64,000 bases of DNA, from the NCBI GenBank assembly GCA_009760855.2, contig WPIO01000013.1, positions 3,517,001-3,581,000 on the forward strand, written 5' to 3'. The stretch is from Cristatella mucedo. Its lineage: Eukaryota; Bryozoa; Phylactolaemata; Cristatellidae. The translations under genes were made by a program, and so were the position numbers. Shown here piece by piece: positions 35,988 through 64,000 of the stretch (the first letter of the stretch is position 1; each line of letters starts with the position of its first letter). Below the pieces are notes generated by a model that saw nothing but the letters and a program-made list of their open reading frames with translations, did not search any database and was not told the origin of the DNA.

Positions 35988-38900
35988 CTCTCTATCTTCT
36001 TTCTCCCCATCGAGACATTAAGGCTGTGAAGCCACACCGACGGCTCCGAGGAGTGTGGTTACCTTCGGGCCGGCACAGTCATGATGCATGGTCGGTCAGA
36101 GTGGGCACAACGGTCAAACGGTTCGGGCCAAGAGATTCGTAGGGCCGGACTGCAGAGCAGCGCTGCCTGCGCACGTGCATGGTGACAGCATGGCCAGTGG
36201 CCAGCCTGCGTGCCCTCCCCAGCTGCTCTCGGACGGGCGAGACAGCTGCAGCTTGCGAGTTCAAGCAGAGACACAAGCGCGGGCAGTGCACAGTGGCAGC
36301 ACATCCACTCGGGTCGGCATGAGGCGTCGGCCTCGATTGAAGCGCACGGGACACAAAGTGACCCGCATGCATGGCAGCACATACCAGGCAGCACAGAGAC
36401 AAACAGAACAGCAGGAGCGGCAGCTCCTGTCATGCTACTCACCAGTTTCGCATCAACAGCGGAATGCAGACAGCAATGTAGGGTAGCAGGAAATACAACG
36501 AGAGAGCGTGAGCCTCCTGGTTTCCACCACCTACAGGCAACGCGTAAACAAGCGAGTCTACTGCAAGCAGGCAGCACACGGACCGGACCCATAGTGACAC
36601 CTCTCTATGCAGCGGGCACGATCCAGTGCACAAAGGAATGACAGGCAGTTGATTTTCACATAGCAGCAATTGTACTAACAACAGCACGGCGTCATCGCCT
36701 GAAGATCAGCAGTGGCATTTTATAATGTGCGTATGCTCCTCCTGCACCCACTCAAAGCCGGTAGATCTAAGTAGTTGGTACACTGGAGACCTTATCTAGA
36801 ACTCAAAAAGCCTACACGGTTTTTCGGAGCCCATTCGGTAACAAATAGCCTTCACCTCTGTGCAAAAAAACAAAAAAAAAGATATTAAGCATAGCTGAGC
36901 AAGGAGAATAGTGATGGAAAGAGTAAAGACGACATGGCAAATGACAACTGGAAAGGAATTGACCGAATTGGCTGCAGAAAGAAAAGATAGCACCCTGGTG
37001 TAGGAATTGTAGAAATGAGTTCCACACACCAGGTCTAACTGAGCAAGAGTATCTGTCGTCACTGGTATCTTAGGAAAAAAGACGTCAGGCTAATGCATCG
37101 TCCTGAGGTGAGAGTTGAGGGTTGACATCACAGTGGCAATGCATCCAGCAATGATTTATATAGGTAACTATGAGTCAAACCAGCCTACACAGATCACACG
37201 ATCGAGCAGCAAAATGTGATCAAGCAACAAAGTGCACCAGGCTCATGGAAAGAGGGCCACTATGAGAATGGAAGATTACAAGCACGTTGTTAGTGGCGCC
37301 TGGTTGGTCTGCTATTTAACCGATGTCCCGACATTCCCTGACTTGACGAGCGAACCCACCTGTTCTCACAGCATTTGCTGGGTCCGTGTGAATCGTCATC
37401 TGTGTGCTTATGAAGCATGCATTATGCACACTGACACTGCATGCTGTCACTAACCAATTGATATGCTTCTTTTTCGACATATTTAAAATGCCTAGAATGA
37501 GATTTAGTTCTCTTTGGGTGCTAAACAAATACATTATTATAATTTTATTTTGAAAGCCAGAGCCTCAGGCATGATGAATGTTTTTGGAGACAATCACTCA
37601 GGTGCAGCTCACAGAGCCACGAGAATAGTTGTGCTCACATGCAATAGGCCTCGAGCAAAGTGCTCGTCAAGAGCGTCTTTTCGTCCGAGCTCGGACGAAA
37701 AGAGCGATGAGCAAAGTGGAAAAAAAAAGTGACGAGCTGGCCGATTCAACTCAACCTCATTTTCATAGCAGGCAAGAGAGCCGTGCCGGTTATCATTCCT
37801 CCTTGCAGCAGGCAGTAAAAATTCCCTGCTTCAGGACTTAAACCCGCGACCTGGGCGGTTAAGTTTTTGTGAGTACCTTACACTTAGACTACGATCCAAG
37901 AGGTATGATCATGGCACAAACTCGGTGTCAGCCATACTTGATGGACTTTTTGCAACCACCACGAAAATGGATTTTTGAGACCACTTTCACTTTACAACAA
38001 AGAATTGTAATAGTGTAACTCTTCAGAAGAATTCATTACCTGAGAGTAGCTGAACACAGTTGAAAATCACGACAGAGACAGCAATAACAAGCGACTGCCC
38101 AGCCTCCAGTCCGTTGATACCAGCCAGTATGTTGATTGCATTTGTGCAGAAAACTGCCATCATGCCCATATAGACGTAATAAAAAATTCCTACAAGGAGA
38201 TGCATGGTGGATGAAGCGTTGAGTGGAGGCCATCACGCCTAAGACCTAATCACACAAACGGCAACCCTTTCTACCTCGTATGTCATCAAGTCTCTATCCT
38301 ACGCATAAAAAAGCACCAATTGAAACTATACAGTGTGTGACAGCCAATATTGAAATCGCGGTGCTGCAATGCTTGCCCAAGTCAACTGAATTTCCGATGA
38401 GATCTCGCAACGGCTTCGGGGTGATTATTGTCGTTTGATTGAAATTTGTGAGATACACCATCAGTATCGGCAATGATGCAACAGTAGGCAACAGAAGTTT
38501 GTGTCGCCACTTCAAATCCAAGACGTCGTCGGCGAATCCCAAAAATACCATGCAGCATATCGACAGCAGCGCTGCCAGGAAGTCTACAAACTGTGGGGCT
38601 GTGCATTAGTACAAGTTTATTGCACTGCTGCGATCGTGGTTCAAGCTCGAAACTGCGCTTAACACGGCAGATAAGTCCGAACTGTGAGCGCATACCTCGT
38701 GATGAGGAAAATTCTCCTTCCCAGATACGATATACTTGTAAAATGGAACTGGTATAAATATAAACATTACTATGAGATATATGGCTCCAGCGATTACGCC
38801 CTGAGCTTCGGGTCTAAAGAAAATTGAGAAGTATTCGCATGAGCTGTATGGGAAACGCAACAATATACGCGAATCTATTTTATTTGAGAGCTACAGAACG

Positions 38901-39172
38901 TTGATGGACTATACGCGAATGAAGTCTTACATTTTATCCGCCTTCTCAGACTCGCGTGTTTTACACATGTCCAGGCCATATAAATCAGCTTTCAAAAACA
39001 TTTCTTTTAGTTTTGGTATAATGTAATAGGTGGCTGTCCCGGCCACAACAGAGAGAAGTACATTCACGAGCAAGTCGGTCCATAACGTAGTATCAGGAGC
39101 TCCGCGGATACCCATCGTGCCCGATTGATGAAGAGCAGCACAGGAAGCTGATGGAAGTGGGTGTGCTGTCAT
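33290..39172 (-). CDS. DPAGT1: UDP-GlcNAc:dolichyl-phosphate GlcNAc-1-phosphotransferase, 8 coding exons
   Basis: ER multipass enzyme that moves GlcNAc-1-phosphate from UDP-GlcNAc to dolichyl phosphate, the first step of N-glycan precursor synthesis. Exons in transcript order: 38931-39172, 38696-38813, 38377-38590, 38040-38189, 36443-36530, 35325-35513, 34935-35178, 33290-33358; 437 aa (human 408). Phases match at every junction. Conserved: [11 protein letters not shown] (81-91), [20 protein letters not shown] with the family's paired Asp (141-142), [15 protein letters not shown] (208-222), [50 protein letters not shown], and an end resembling human IRYQLVRLFYDV (here [13 protein letters not shown]). 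Many hydrophobic segments are visible. Intron 3 uses a GC donor. A second Met at 39113-39115 (residue 20) is closer to the family N-terminus and could be the real start (418 aa). The gene is head-to-head with H2A.X and tail-to-tail with CHEK1. Confidence 0.96.
33690..33845 (-). mobile_element. tRNA-derived SINE, family B, minus
   Basis: Reverse complement shows GGTGCTCGCAGTTCACGACC, GTGGTTTCGAATCCTGCAG (a good B box) and the tail GCCGCTACGCAAATGAGGCT-GTTTAAT, as in the copy at 22285. It lies in the last intron of DPAGT1. Confidence 0.72.
34910..34959. promoter_or_regulatory. Perfect hairpin around the last DPAGT1 5' splice site
   Basis: 18-bp perfect arms (GACGACTGCGCTGCTTAG and its complement) with a 14-base loop at 34928-34941. 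The exon 7 donor CAG/GTAGG is inside the loop. Confidence 0.8.
35701..35985. repeat. CT-rich composite microsatellite in DPAGT1 intron 5
   Basis: Ordered blocks of CTGTCT, CCCTCT, CCCCT, CCCT and CT repeats on the plus strand, so purine-rich in the DPAGT1 transcript, about 190 bases upstream of exon 6. Confidence 0.95.
36795..37080 (-). mobile_element. Second LINE-like family, 3' fragment
   Basis: An 88-codon minus frame with [18 protein letters not shown], resembling the end of a LINE ORF2 and similar to the fragment at 28.5-28.9 kb. It lies in DPAGT1 intron 4 in the sense orientation. Confidence 0.5.
37285..37552 (+). mobile_element. LINE 3' fragment inside DPAGT1 intron 4
   Basis: Antisense to DPAGT1. 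It contains the end of the ORF region, then GCATTTGCTGGGTCCGTGTG and the 3' signature TTAGTTCTCTTTGGGTGC followed by an AT-rich tail. Confidence 0.75.
37735..37905 (-). mobile_element. tRNA-derived SINE, family B, minus
   Basis: Reverse complement shows GCGGGTTTAAGTCCTGAAGC and the tail CTGCTATGAAAATGAGGTTG, with a diverged head. In DPAGT1 intron 4. Confidence 0.62.
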
Positions 39173-39450
39173 TGCAGCCTACGCAACAGCTTTGTTGTAT
39201 TGATGACTTTTGGTTATCAAAAGTAGATATTTGTAAAATTACAAATTATTTTTTTAATGCAAAATAAAAAATTACGCACACCTTTTCAATTGTTTAATTA
39301 GGCGTGAGACACAGCTTTATGCGGACGTCACAGAAACTACGCCTAATATGATTGGTTATTAGATGTAACCTCACGTGATCAACTCTAAGGGGTATATAAT
39401 CAACTAGGCGGTCATTCCAATGCAGTGTGACGTTATAGCTTACTGCAGGA
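39173..39450. promoter_or_regulatory. Shared divergent promoter of DPAGT1 and H2AX
   Basis: Only 278 bases separate the two start codons (191 bases fewer than 335 if the second DPAGT1 Met is used is not implied; the gap becomes 335). Visible elements, read for H2A.X: an inverted CCAAT box (ATTGG, 39351-39355), TCACGTGA, a perfect E-box palindrome (39371-39378), and a TATA-like TATATAA (39393-39399). A GACGTCA half-CRE lies at 39324-39330. The DPAGT1-proximal half is AT-rich and shows no TATA box facing DPAGT1. Roles are inferred from motifs and position. Confidence 0.7.
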
Positions 39451-39867
39451 ATGACTGGACGAGGTAAAGGCGGGAAGGTAAAGGGAAAGGCGAAGAGCCG
39501 TTCGTCAAGAGCTGGACTTCAGTTTCCTGTCGGTAGGATTCACCGAATGCTGCGTCGAGGAAACTACGCTGAGCGAGTAGGCGCTGGAGCGCCCGTGTAT
39601 CTCGCCGCCGTCCTCGAGTACCTCGCGGCAGAAATTCTCGAGCTGGCCGGTAACGCGGCGCGAGATAACAAGAAGACGAGGATTGTTCCAAGGCACCTGC
39701 AGCTCGCCGTGCGTAACGACGAGGAGCTGAACAAGTTGCTCGCCGGCGTGACCATCGCGCAGGGCGGTGTTCTGCCCAACATTCAGGCGATACTGCTTCC
39801 GAAGAAGACGGCAACTGGTGCCGGCGGTAAGCCTGGCAAAGAGGGCTCGCAGAGCCAGGAGTACTAA
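39451..39867 (+). CDS. H2AX: Histone H2A.X, intronless
   Basis: Core histone of the nucleosome; the H2A.X type is phosphorylated on its C-terminal SQ serine by ATM/ATR/DNA-PK around DNA breaks. A single 138-codon frame carries the H2A fold: [18 protein letters not shown], the acidic-patch region [40 protein letters not shown], and [20 protein letters not shown]. The tail is longer than in canonical H2A and the protein ends ...GSQSQEY, so the last four residues are SQEY, as in vertebrate H2A.X. A TATA-like element lies about 55 bases upstream of the ATG and a histone stem-loop about 20 bases after the stop, so it probably behaves as a replication-dependent, non-polyadenylated histone mRNA (vertebrate H2AX can be made in both forms). 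It is an isolated copy; no other core histone gene is seen in the window. Confidence 0.97.
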   Translation: MTGRGKGGKVKGKAKSRSSRAGLQFPVGRIHRMLRRGNYAERVGAGAPVYLAAVLEYLAAEILELAGNAARDNKKTRIVPRHLQLAVRNDEELNKLLAGVTIAQGGVLPNIQAILLPKKTATGAGGKPGKEGSQSQEY

Positions 39868-39888
39868 GTAGCTTCAGTCTCACCCAAC

Positions 39889-39904
39889 GGCCCTTTTTAG
39901 GGCC
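39889..39904 (+). promoter_or_regulatory. Histone mRNA 3' stem-loop
   Basis: GGCCCTTTTTAGGGCC: a perfect 6-bp stem with a TTTT loop, 21 bases after the H2A.X stop codon. It matches the animal replication-dependent histone stem-loop bound by SLBP (family pattern GGYYCTTYTNARRRCC, with one variation allowed at the loop). No obvious histone downstream element was found after it. Confidence 0.93.
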
Positions 39905-40244
39905 ACCACCAATTCAGTGGAGTGTCCGGTTGGCTCATTCGTTGTACCTTTCTACACTTTTAGCACGTGGGGACGGCGCTGTACTGCTTCGCAGTCGACG
40001 TTGGTCTAGGTCTGTTAACGTCGGGAATATATGTCTCCTTGGATCATGTGCTGCTCGTGTATACTACATGCAGGTGTATTAGGTGGGTACATGCATGGAC
40101 CGGGTTTGTGGTGGCAGCGATTGTACAGCGCTAAACTTTTGATGATCACGCTGTGAATGGCATCTCTACAGAAGGTTGCTCCTAATGAACCTCCGAAACA
40201 GTTGTAAAATTAACAGCTGTTAAATCATGCTTACTAAACAAACA

Positions 40245-42120
40245 AAATGAATAGTATGGTTAGGGGTGACATGCACAGGGTCAGCATGCAAATGTGGTTG
40301 GTGGCAGCATGCAGTGTCAGCACGCATAAGCACATTAAGGACGAATCACAGGGACCCGCTAAATGCTCTCCTAAATAGGTGTTTTTTGTTCTTTTTAAAC
40401 GTGGTCAAGTCAGGGGATGTTCTGACGCAGGTCGGGAGGCAGTTCCAGGCTTTGGGAGCACACGAGCTAAATGCACGGCCTCCAATGGATCTAAGGTTTG
40501 TATGAGGTATTTCTAGACTTGGATTCCGAAAAGCGGGTGGTACGATGCTTAGCCTGATAGGGTAGTATATCTGACAGATAGGCTGGAGCCATTGAATGAA
40601 GGGACCTAAAAGTGAGCGACTAAACCTTGAAGTCGATCCTTTGCTTGACAGGGAGCCAGTGCAGGTCGGCGAGAAGTGGTGTGATGTGGCAAAACTGCGA
40701 CGCTCACCACAGACAAGCCTAGCTGACGAGTTTTGCACCAGCTGCAATAGCCTGATCGCACGTGCAGATAGGCCAGTAAGCAACGAGTTGCAGAAGTCAA
40801 GACGGGATGTCACGAATGCATGTAACAACTTGGACGTGGTATCCTTATCTAAACAAGCCCGAATTTTAGCAATGTTATGAAGCTGAAAATAGGCAGATTT
40901 GACCGTGGAGCTGATATGGTCGTCTAACGAGAGGTCGCTTTGGAATATGACGCCTAGATTTCGAGCTGATTCAAGTGGAGATATGCTGGCAGAGCAAATT
41001 TTGAGTGTCAGACTTTCCAATTTCTGAATCACACTGGGTTTGCCCATAACTAGTAAGTTTTATCATCGTTTAGTTTTAGAAAATTTGCTGCCATCCATAT
41101 GCAGATGTCATCAATACGTGCAGAAAGTGAGGAGAGAATTCGAGGTGCTCGAAGGCTGGGAGGGATCAAAGCAAAGGTACAACTGAGTGGCATCCGCACA
41201 GAAGTGAAAGCCTAGATTGTGCTTGGCAATCACATCAGCAAGAGGGAGAGTATAGACCGTGAAAAGAACCGGACCTAGCACGGAGCCCTGAGGTACCCCA
41301 TATTTCAGAGGTACCTCGGGTGATTTTTGTCCATTCACGTCAATACTCTGGAGTCTCCCACTGAGATATGATTTGAACCATTGTAGAGCAATGCCAGTGA
41401 TGCCCAGGCGAGATGGGAGGCTCTCTAGAAGAGACACTTTACCCATGTCTGCAATTTCTAAGTAGGTCGTTGTATATCCTAAGCAATGCTGACTCTGTGG
41501 AGTGATTAGCTCTAAAGCCAGGCTGGAACTTACTAGCAAGGTTTGAAGATGCGATATATGAGTTCAGCTGGTCTGCCACGACCCGTTCCAGTGTCTTCGA
41601 TAGGAATGGTAGAAGGGAGACTGGGCGGTAGTTGCTCAAGTTCTCTTGATCTAGTGTCGCTTTCTTGAAAAGTGGCCTGACTACAGCTTTTTTGAAAGGT
41701 GCTGGGACATGACCTGAGGAATGATATATTAATGAAGTTAGTTAAGCATGGCAGCAGATCAATGCAACGTAGGAGCAGGACAGTGGGAATAGGGTCCAGA
41801 GGACTTGTCTTCTTTGATTGGGATACGAACTTCAGAACTAGATCACTAGTGACCTGCTTAAATGTAGACATTGAGGTGCAGCCAGGAATCGAGGAACAGC
41901 ATTCTAGTGGGAATTTTGTCATCTCAGGGATGGACTCCCTGATCTTGTCTGTCTTCTGCACAAAGAATCGAGAGAGGCGATCGGCTAGATCATCGCAAGG
42001 ATCGTCAGGTAATCTGGGAGCGGTTGAGGAGATGGTTGATCGTCGACATCAGCAATTTTTGGATTGTGCATCTGTGATTCAACAATGTTTTCATAGAAGA
42101 TAGACTTGGCCTTTGCTAGG
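40245..42120 (-). mobile_element. Non-LTR retrotransposon (L2/CR1-like LINE), 3' part with degenerate reverse transcriptase
   Basis: Most complete LINE in the window. Reading minus, it shows an N-terminal RT region (SPLDPIPTVLL near 41850), [20 protein letters not shown] and [13 protein letters not shown] (41639-41450), then [13 protein letters not shown]. The catalytic box, usually YADDTQLY, is CADATQLY here. It is followed by [13 protein letters not shown], then the C-terminal RLDFCNSLLTGL and APKAWNCLPTCV segments. At least three frame breaks are needed to read it, so it is a dead copy. No endonuclease domain or 5' end is seen. Confidence 0.9.
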
Positions 42121-42239
42121 ATCGTAGTGAACTTGTCTGTTTTTCCTATTCACTCTAACTACTTACCTGTCCACGATTCGGCGCATGTGTCTACCCAGGG
42201 GTCCAACTCACCAGGTGGCTCCGACGGTCCTCTTGTACG

Positions 42240-42375
42240 CTTTGCATGCTCGTCTGAGCATGACATTCCGCTTTTCGTTAGCTCTTGATTATTGCTTTTC
42301 TTACAGCGACTTGTAAAGCGCCCGTATAGAGATTTTGTTCTCGTAAGGGGCTATAAAAGAATCGCTGCGAATTAT
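42240..42375 (+). mobile_element. LINE/SINE 3' tail fragment
   Basis: TTGTAAAGCGCCCGTATAGA followed by TTTTGTTCTCGTAAGGGGC; tail-only copy of the LINE/SINE 3' end. Confidence 0.55.
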
Positions 42376-42539
42376 GGAAAATTGAACTCCAAATGAATTG
42401 GCCGTGCTGAGACAGTGATAGCGACGCTCGTGGAAAATAAACTGTAATCAGGATGCTTTACTTTGGCAGCTACTGCACCCGTGTTCAGAGGGGCCCATAA
42501 CGAGACGAAAACCGCGGGATGTTTAACGCGAAAGCGACA

Positions 42540-43780
42540 CGGGCGGCGTCCCGAACGGCGGGCGCACATCTCCCTCTGATTAGCTCTTGTCCACTCGCCT
42601 TCGAAGCGAGTTATCAAAACCGGATGTCAGCGTTCTGATGTCCGGAGGAAGGAGGCGCACACGCGCGTCCGCGAGGTCGAATTCCACCCCGCGGACGCGC
42701 GGGCAGCCGACTGGCGTGACGCTGCAACGTGCGTCAATGCCTGGCCTCGTTCCCGCAGCGGGTCGCATCGTCCTGAGAAGTTGCCGGCAAAGCTGCAGAG
42801 ACTTTTGAGGTACTTCCGGATAGACGGAGACTTCGTAGAAAGCCTTCAGGTCAAAATCAAGCGGTTGAGTTGCGTCTCGTGTTTCGAGCGAACATCCTAT
42901 TTCCCCTCAAACATTCAGTTGCTAAAGCGAGTCAAAGTAGAGCCCACCCGGTGTACAGAAGGCTGAAAGGTGAAAGTGAGCGGCCGCGTCATCTTCATCC
43001 ATCTCATCCGACAAGCGTTGAGTCTGCATGCATGCGATTGCAAACGAAATGCCGCTACGCGTAGCAAACTCAGCGTACGCGCCTTCGACTCACGCTCGCT
43101 GCAACGAGCAAGCGTGAGTCGGAGAAGGCGGTGGCGTCTCACGGCGTCGCACAGTGCACGTACAGTTTCCTCAGCCGCGGCCCGTTCCTCTCGGATTGAG
43201 CAACTGCACGCGGCCGCCAATGGCGTCTCCTGTCCCGCAAAATAGTCTTGCAGCAGCTTAACTCATGCGGCCGCCGCAGAGACTGCTGTTGGCTTGTTCC
43301 GCGTATGGTATCTAGTTTGTCGGCTGGTACGCAAAGGCGTAAGTTTCACGCCGGCGTTCGAAGAGCAGCCATTTTGCAGCGTTTTCGCGACACTCGAGAG
43401 CGAGTGCGACGTGGACTGCCGTCACGAGCGCGGAGCTCGCTTGCGCACAGCAATGGGAGGCCGGCCATCTGACGCTGGCTCGCCAGGAGGAGACCCGATC
43501 GCATCGTCGGCCTCAGCTTTTAGCTTTTTTGAGTCGCAGCCGCGCCTAGCGTGTATTTTAGGGGCCGGCTTGAAATCCGCGCGGGCGGCTTAATTAAAAC
43601 TAAAATGCATCCCACCGTGCTCGCACGTGTATTATCCATAGTTCTGATGCGACGCCGTCTGAGCGACGACGCTAAGCGGTGCCGCACTTTATTGTGGTCA
43701 CACACCTCCGCATTACAAACTGGAATGCACACAATAATGCAGCCGCACCGGACCGAGCGGCTGCCCCCCCCCCCCGGTAT
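42540..43780. promoter_or_regulatory. Second CpG-rich block
   Basis: CpG-rich sequence between the LINE copy after H2A.X and the 3' end of the C2CD2L-like gene. No coding exon is recognised. It contains an imperfect palindrome at 43080-43130 and a run of C at 43765-43775. It could be a promoter for a transcript not seen here. Confidence 0.3.
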
Positions 43781-44628
43781 CGGCTAGTGGGACGAGCCAA
43801 CATACAAATCAGTCGAGTTACACGCGAAAGAATGAGTTCTATTTACCAAGCTGCTTAATGTAGTTTTTCGAAAATCAAGCACAGGCCGCGTCGTCCAATG
43901 CATCGATTACGATAGCTGGGTCAAGGTCGTCGATGGCGGTCGCTGTCTTAAAGGTTTGCAGGAAGTGCACATTTACTATACGGTTCCATGGCTTGCACCT
44001 CGTAGAAGTTATTTGGGCAGGTTATTTCTGCTTCCGGTTGCTTCGGCAATGCGGTTCGACTGGCACTGATAGTTTCTTCTAAGCGAAAACTGGCAAGCTG
44101 CGATTAAAATCTCACAATGCAAGACTTCGCTCAGAAAATTATCACTGTTTCGTGATACTAATGCAGCTATGTTGACTTGTAAATCAATGGCGCCGAAGCG
44201 TCAATAGAATATATCTGGCTTTTTAATGCTAGCCCAAGAGATATCCTAGCACTATTGCACATAGGCTATGAGGCTATAGTCTCAATAATCTGGAAAATTG
44301 CATTTTCAGTTATGTAGGATAGCTCGTAATCCACAACACCGGAACTGAACTGGAGTAGTCTATTGCCTTTCCAAGCTATGCTATCCCACATGGCTGCGGT
44401 AGCTATACAAATGCTGTGGTCGGTCCAGTGGCATTAAACGTGATTTTCAAAAGTATAGAACTATGAGTGCATGTGCTTACACTCTGCATACACATCATCA
44501 TCCGTTGAATGTACACAGCGTGCATTGTCGCTCTATCTCTGCTTTTCATGCATTCTATAAATTTTGACCCTACCTGCCTGATCGCTCCGTGCTTTATTAT
44601 CACTGTTACAATAAACTGTATATCCATT

Positions 44629-44634
<6 letters not shown>

Positions 44635-44715
<81 letters not shown>
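44635..44715. repeat. (CA)n microsatellite
   Basis: Almost pure CA array of about 75 bases. Others: 34823-34848, 56758-56824, 58998-59072. Confidence 0.95.
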
Positions 44716-44716
<1 letters not shown>

Positions 44717-44840
44717 GGTCATAGGCTCGAATCCTGCGGCAGATAATCGCGATCCAGGTACTTTGCATATACCGCAAGACTCGAGCCTACGACCGTTGTC
44801 GCTTAGGGTGGCCACACTACCCCCTGGGCTAAATCAGGCC
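44713..44840 (-). mobile_element. tRNA-like element with inverted B-box arms
   Basis: After a (CA)n run, 44716-44742 and 44768-44795 form an imperfect inverted repeat around CGGTCxTAGGCTCGAxTCxT. Each arm carries a B-box-like core, and on the minus strand an A-box-like AGCCCAGGGGGTAGTGTGG precedes it. Confidence 0.5.
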
Positions 44841-45537
44841 GGCATAAGTACAGAGTTAATACTCATCGTCGTAACCAAACTTTTACTCTGGCTTACCTAC
44901 GATAAAGTCGCATGACAACGATGCTTTCAGAGTTGTTTAAGCGATTTTTAGATGGAAATACTTCGACATCTAATTTTTCGTAGCTCAGAATTTTTTAGGT
45001 AAGCCTTTGGCACATTCGTCCTCAATGGCAGGCCACGCGAGGTCTTTTAACGGCTCAACTTTTCTTTAGTCGGATTCAAAGGTCGCTACATGCCGCTCGA
45101 GCAGGTTCGAAAGGTGTGCGCAACCTTGACCTCAACATATCAGTCCACAGTTTTGGTGGCCAGCCGAAGTCAAAGCATAGTATGCAGGGAAATCCTGCGT
45201 ACTAACATAAAGGTTGGAGCAGTCCGACAGTGTGGAACACTGCGAGCTTCGTAGACGCAAAGCTAGCAGGCCGTCGAGTGCCGTCGCGCAGAGCTCGCCC
45301 GTGCAAAGGGCGTCTACAATCGGTTTACCCGCGAGCAGCAGCTGCGGGCCCGTGGCTACCTCGCCGCACACGCTAGTGCGAAGAAGGTAACAAAAACCAC
45401 CACGCAGAAAAACCTCTGCAATCACGTGATGCACGACTGCTGCTCGTCGAAGCTGCTCGAGGAGGAGCGCTGCTGCTGCTGCTGCTGCTGCCACAAGCGC
45501 CAGATAATTCGACCCGGACGCGGCGTAGCACCAACAT

Positions 45538-63964
<18,427 letters not shown>

Positions 63965-64000
63965 CTGCCAGGAAGAAAACGCTGCCTTCGCGCTTATTTA

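Noticed and set aside
39440-39883. 147-codon minus-strand frame
   Set aside because: Antisense of the H2A.X gene.
44635-44840. CRISPR-like or tandem repeat array
   Set aside because: The repeats are simple CA dinucleotides and SINE pieces; this is eukaryotic DNA without spacer structure.

Overview
The window is animal nuclear DNA. Genes are split by many introns, a histone gene ends in the metazoan-type 3' stem-loop, and the intergenic space is full of decayed LINE retrotransposons, tRNA-derived SINEs and very long GA/CT and CA microsatellites. The proteins resemble vertebrate orthologues at roughly the level expected of a non-model invertebrate, but I cannot name the phylum. Most long open frames are translations of microsatellites, of repeats, or of the wrong strand of exons, and are not listed.

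Layout. (1) 1-17 kb: repeat-dominated, with LINE fragments on both strands, SINEs and GA arrays; one weak unassigned minus-strand gene is suggested by possible exons. (2) 17.7-20.6 kb: a CpG-rich, promoter-like block without a recognisable protein. (3) 21.7-32.4 kb, plus strand: a complete 12-coding-exon gene for the checkpoint kinase CHK1 (503 aa). (4) 33.3-39.2 kb, minus strand: a complete 8-exon gene for DPAGT1, the ER GlcNAc-1-phosphate transferase that starts N-glycan assembly (437 aa). Its last coding exon has only 22 codons. (5) 39.45-39.9 kb, plus strand: an intronless histone H2A.X gene ending in SQEY, followed by a histone stem-loop and head-to-head with DPAGT1. (6) 40.2-42.1 kb: a LINE copy with a degenerate reverse transcriptase; 42.5-43.8 kb: another CpG-rich block. 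(7) 45.5-64 kb, minus strand: most of a C2-domain gene that I assign to the C2CD2/C2CD2L (TMEM24) family. It runs off the right edge, so its N-terminal lipid-transfer domain is at best partly present.

The genes do not form an operon-like unit, but the order is notable. From general knowledge, human 11q23.3 carries H2AX, DPAGT1 and C2CD2L next to each other, and CHEK1 lies further along the same arm (11q24.2). Here the same four families sit within about 42 kb, which suggests an ancient linkage group. H2A.X and CHK1 are both classic phosphorylation targets of the DNA-damage kinases ATM/ATR, and the SQ target sites are visible in both. DPAGT1 and C2CD2L act at the ER.

Other points: two GC-AG introns supported by homology and phase; a perfect 18-bp hairpin that places the last DPAGT1 5' splice site in its loop; a duplicated 5' splice site in CHEK1 that could insert 13 residues in frame; and a SINE/LINE pair that share the same 3' tail.
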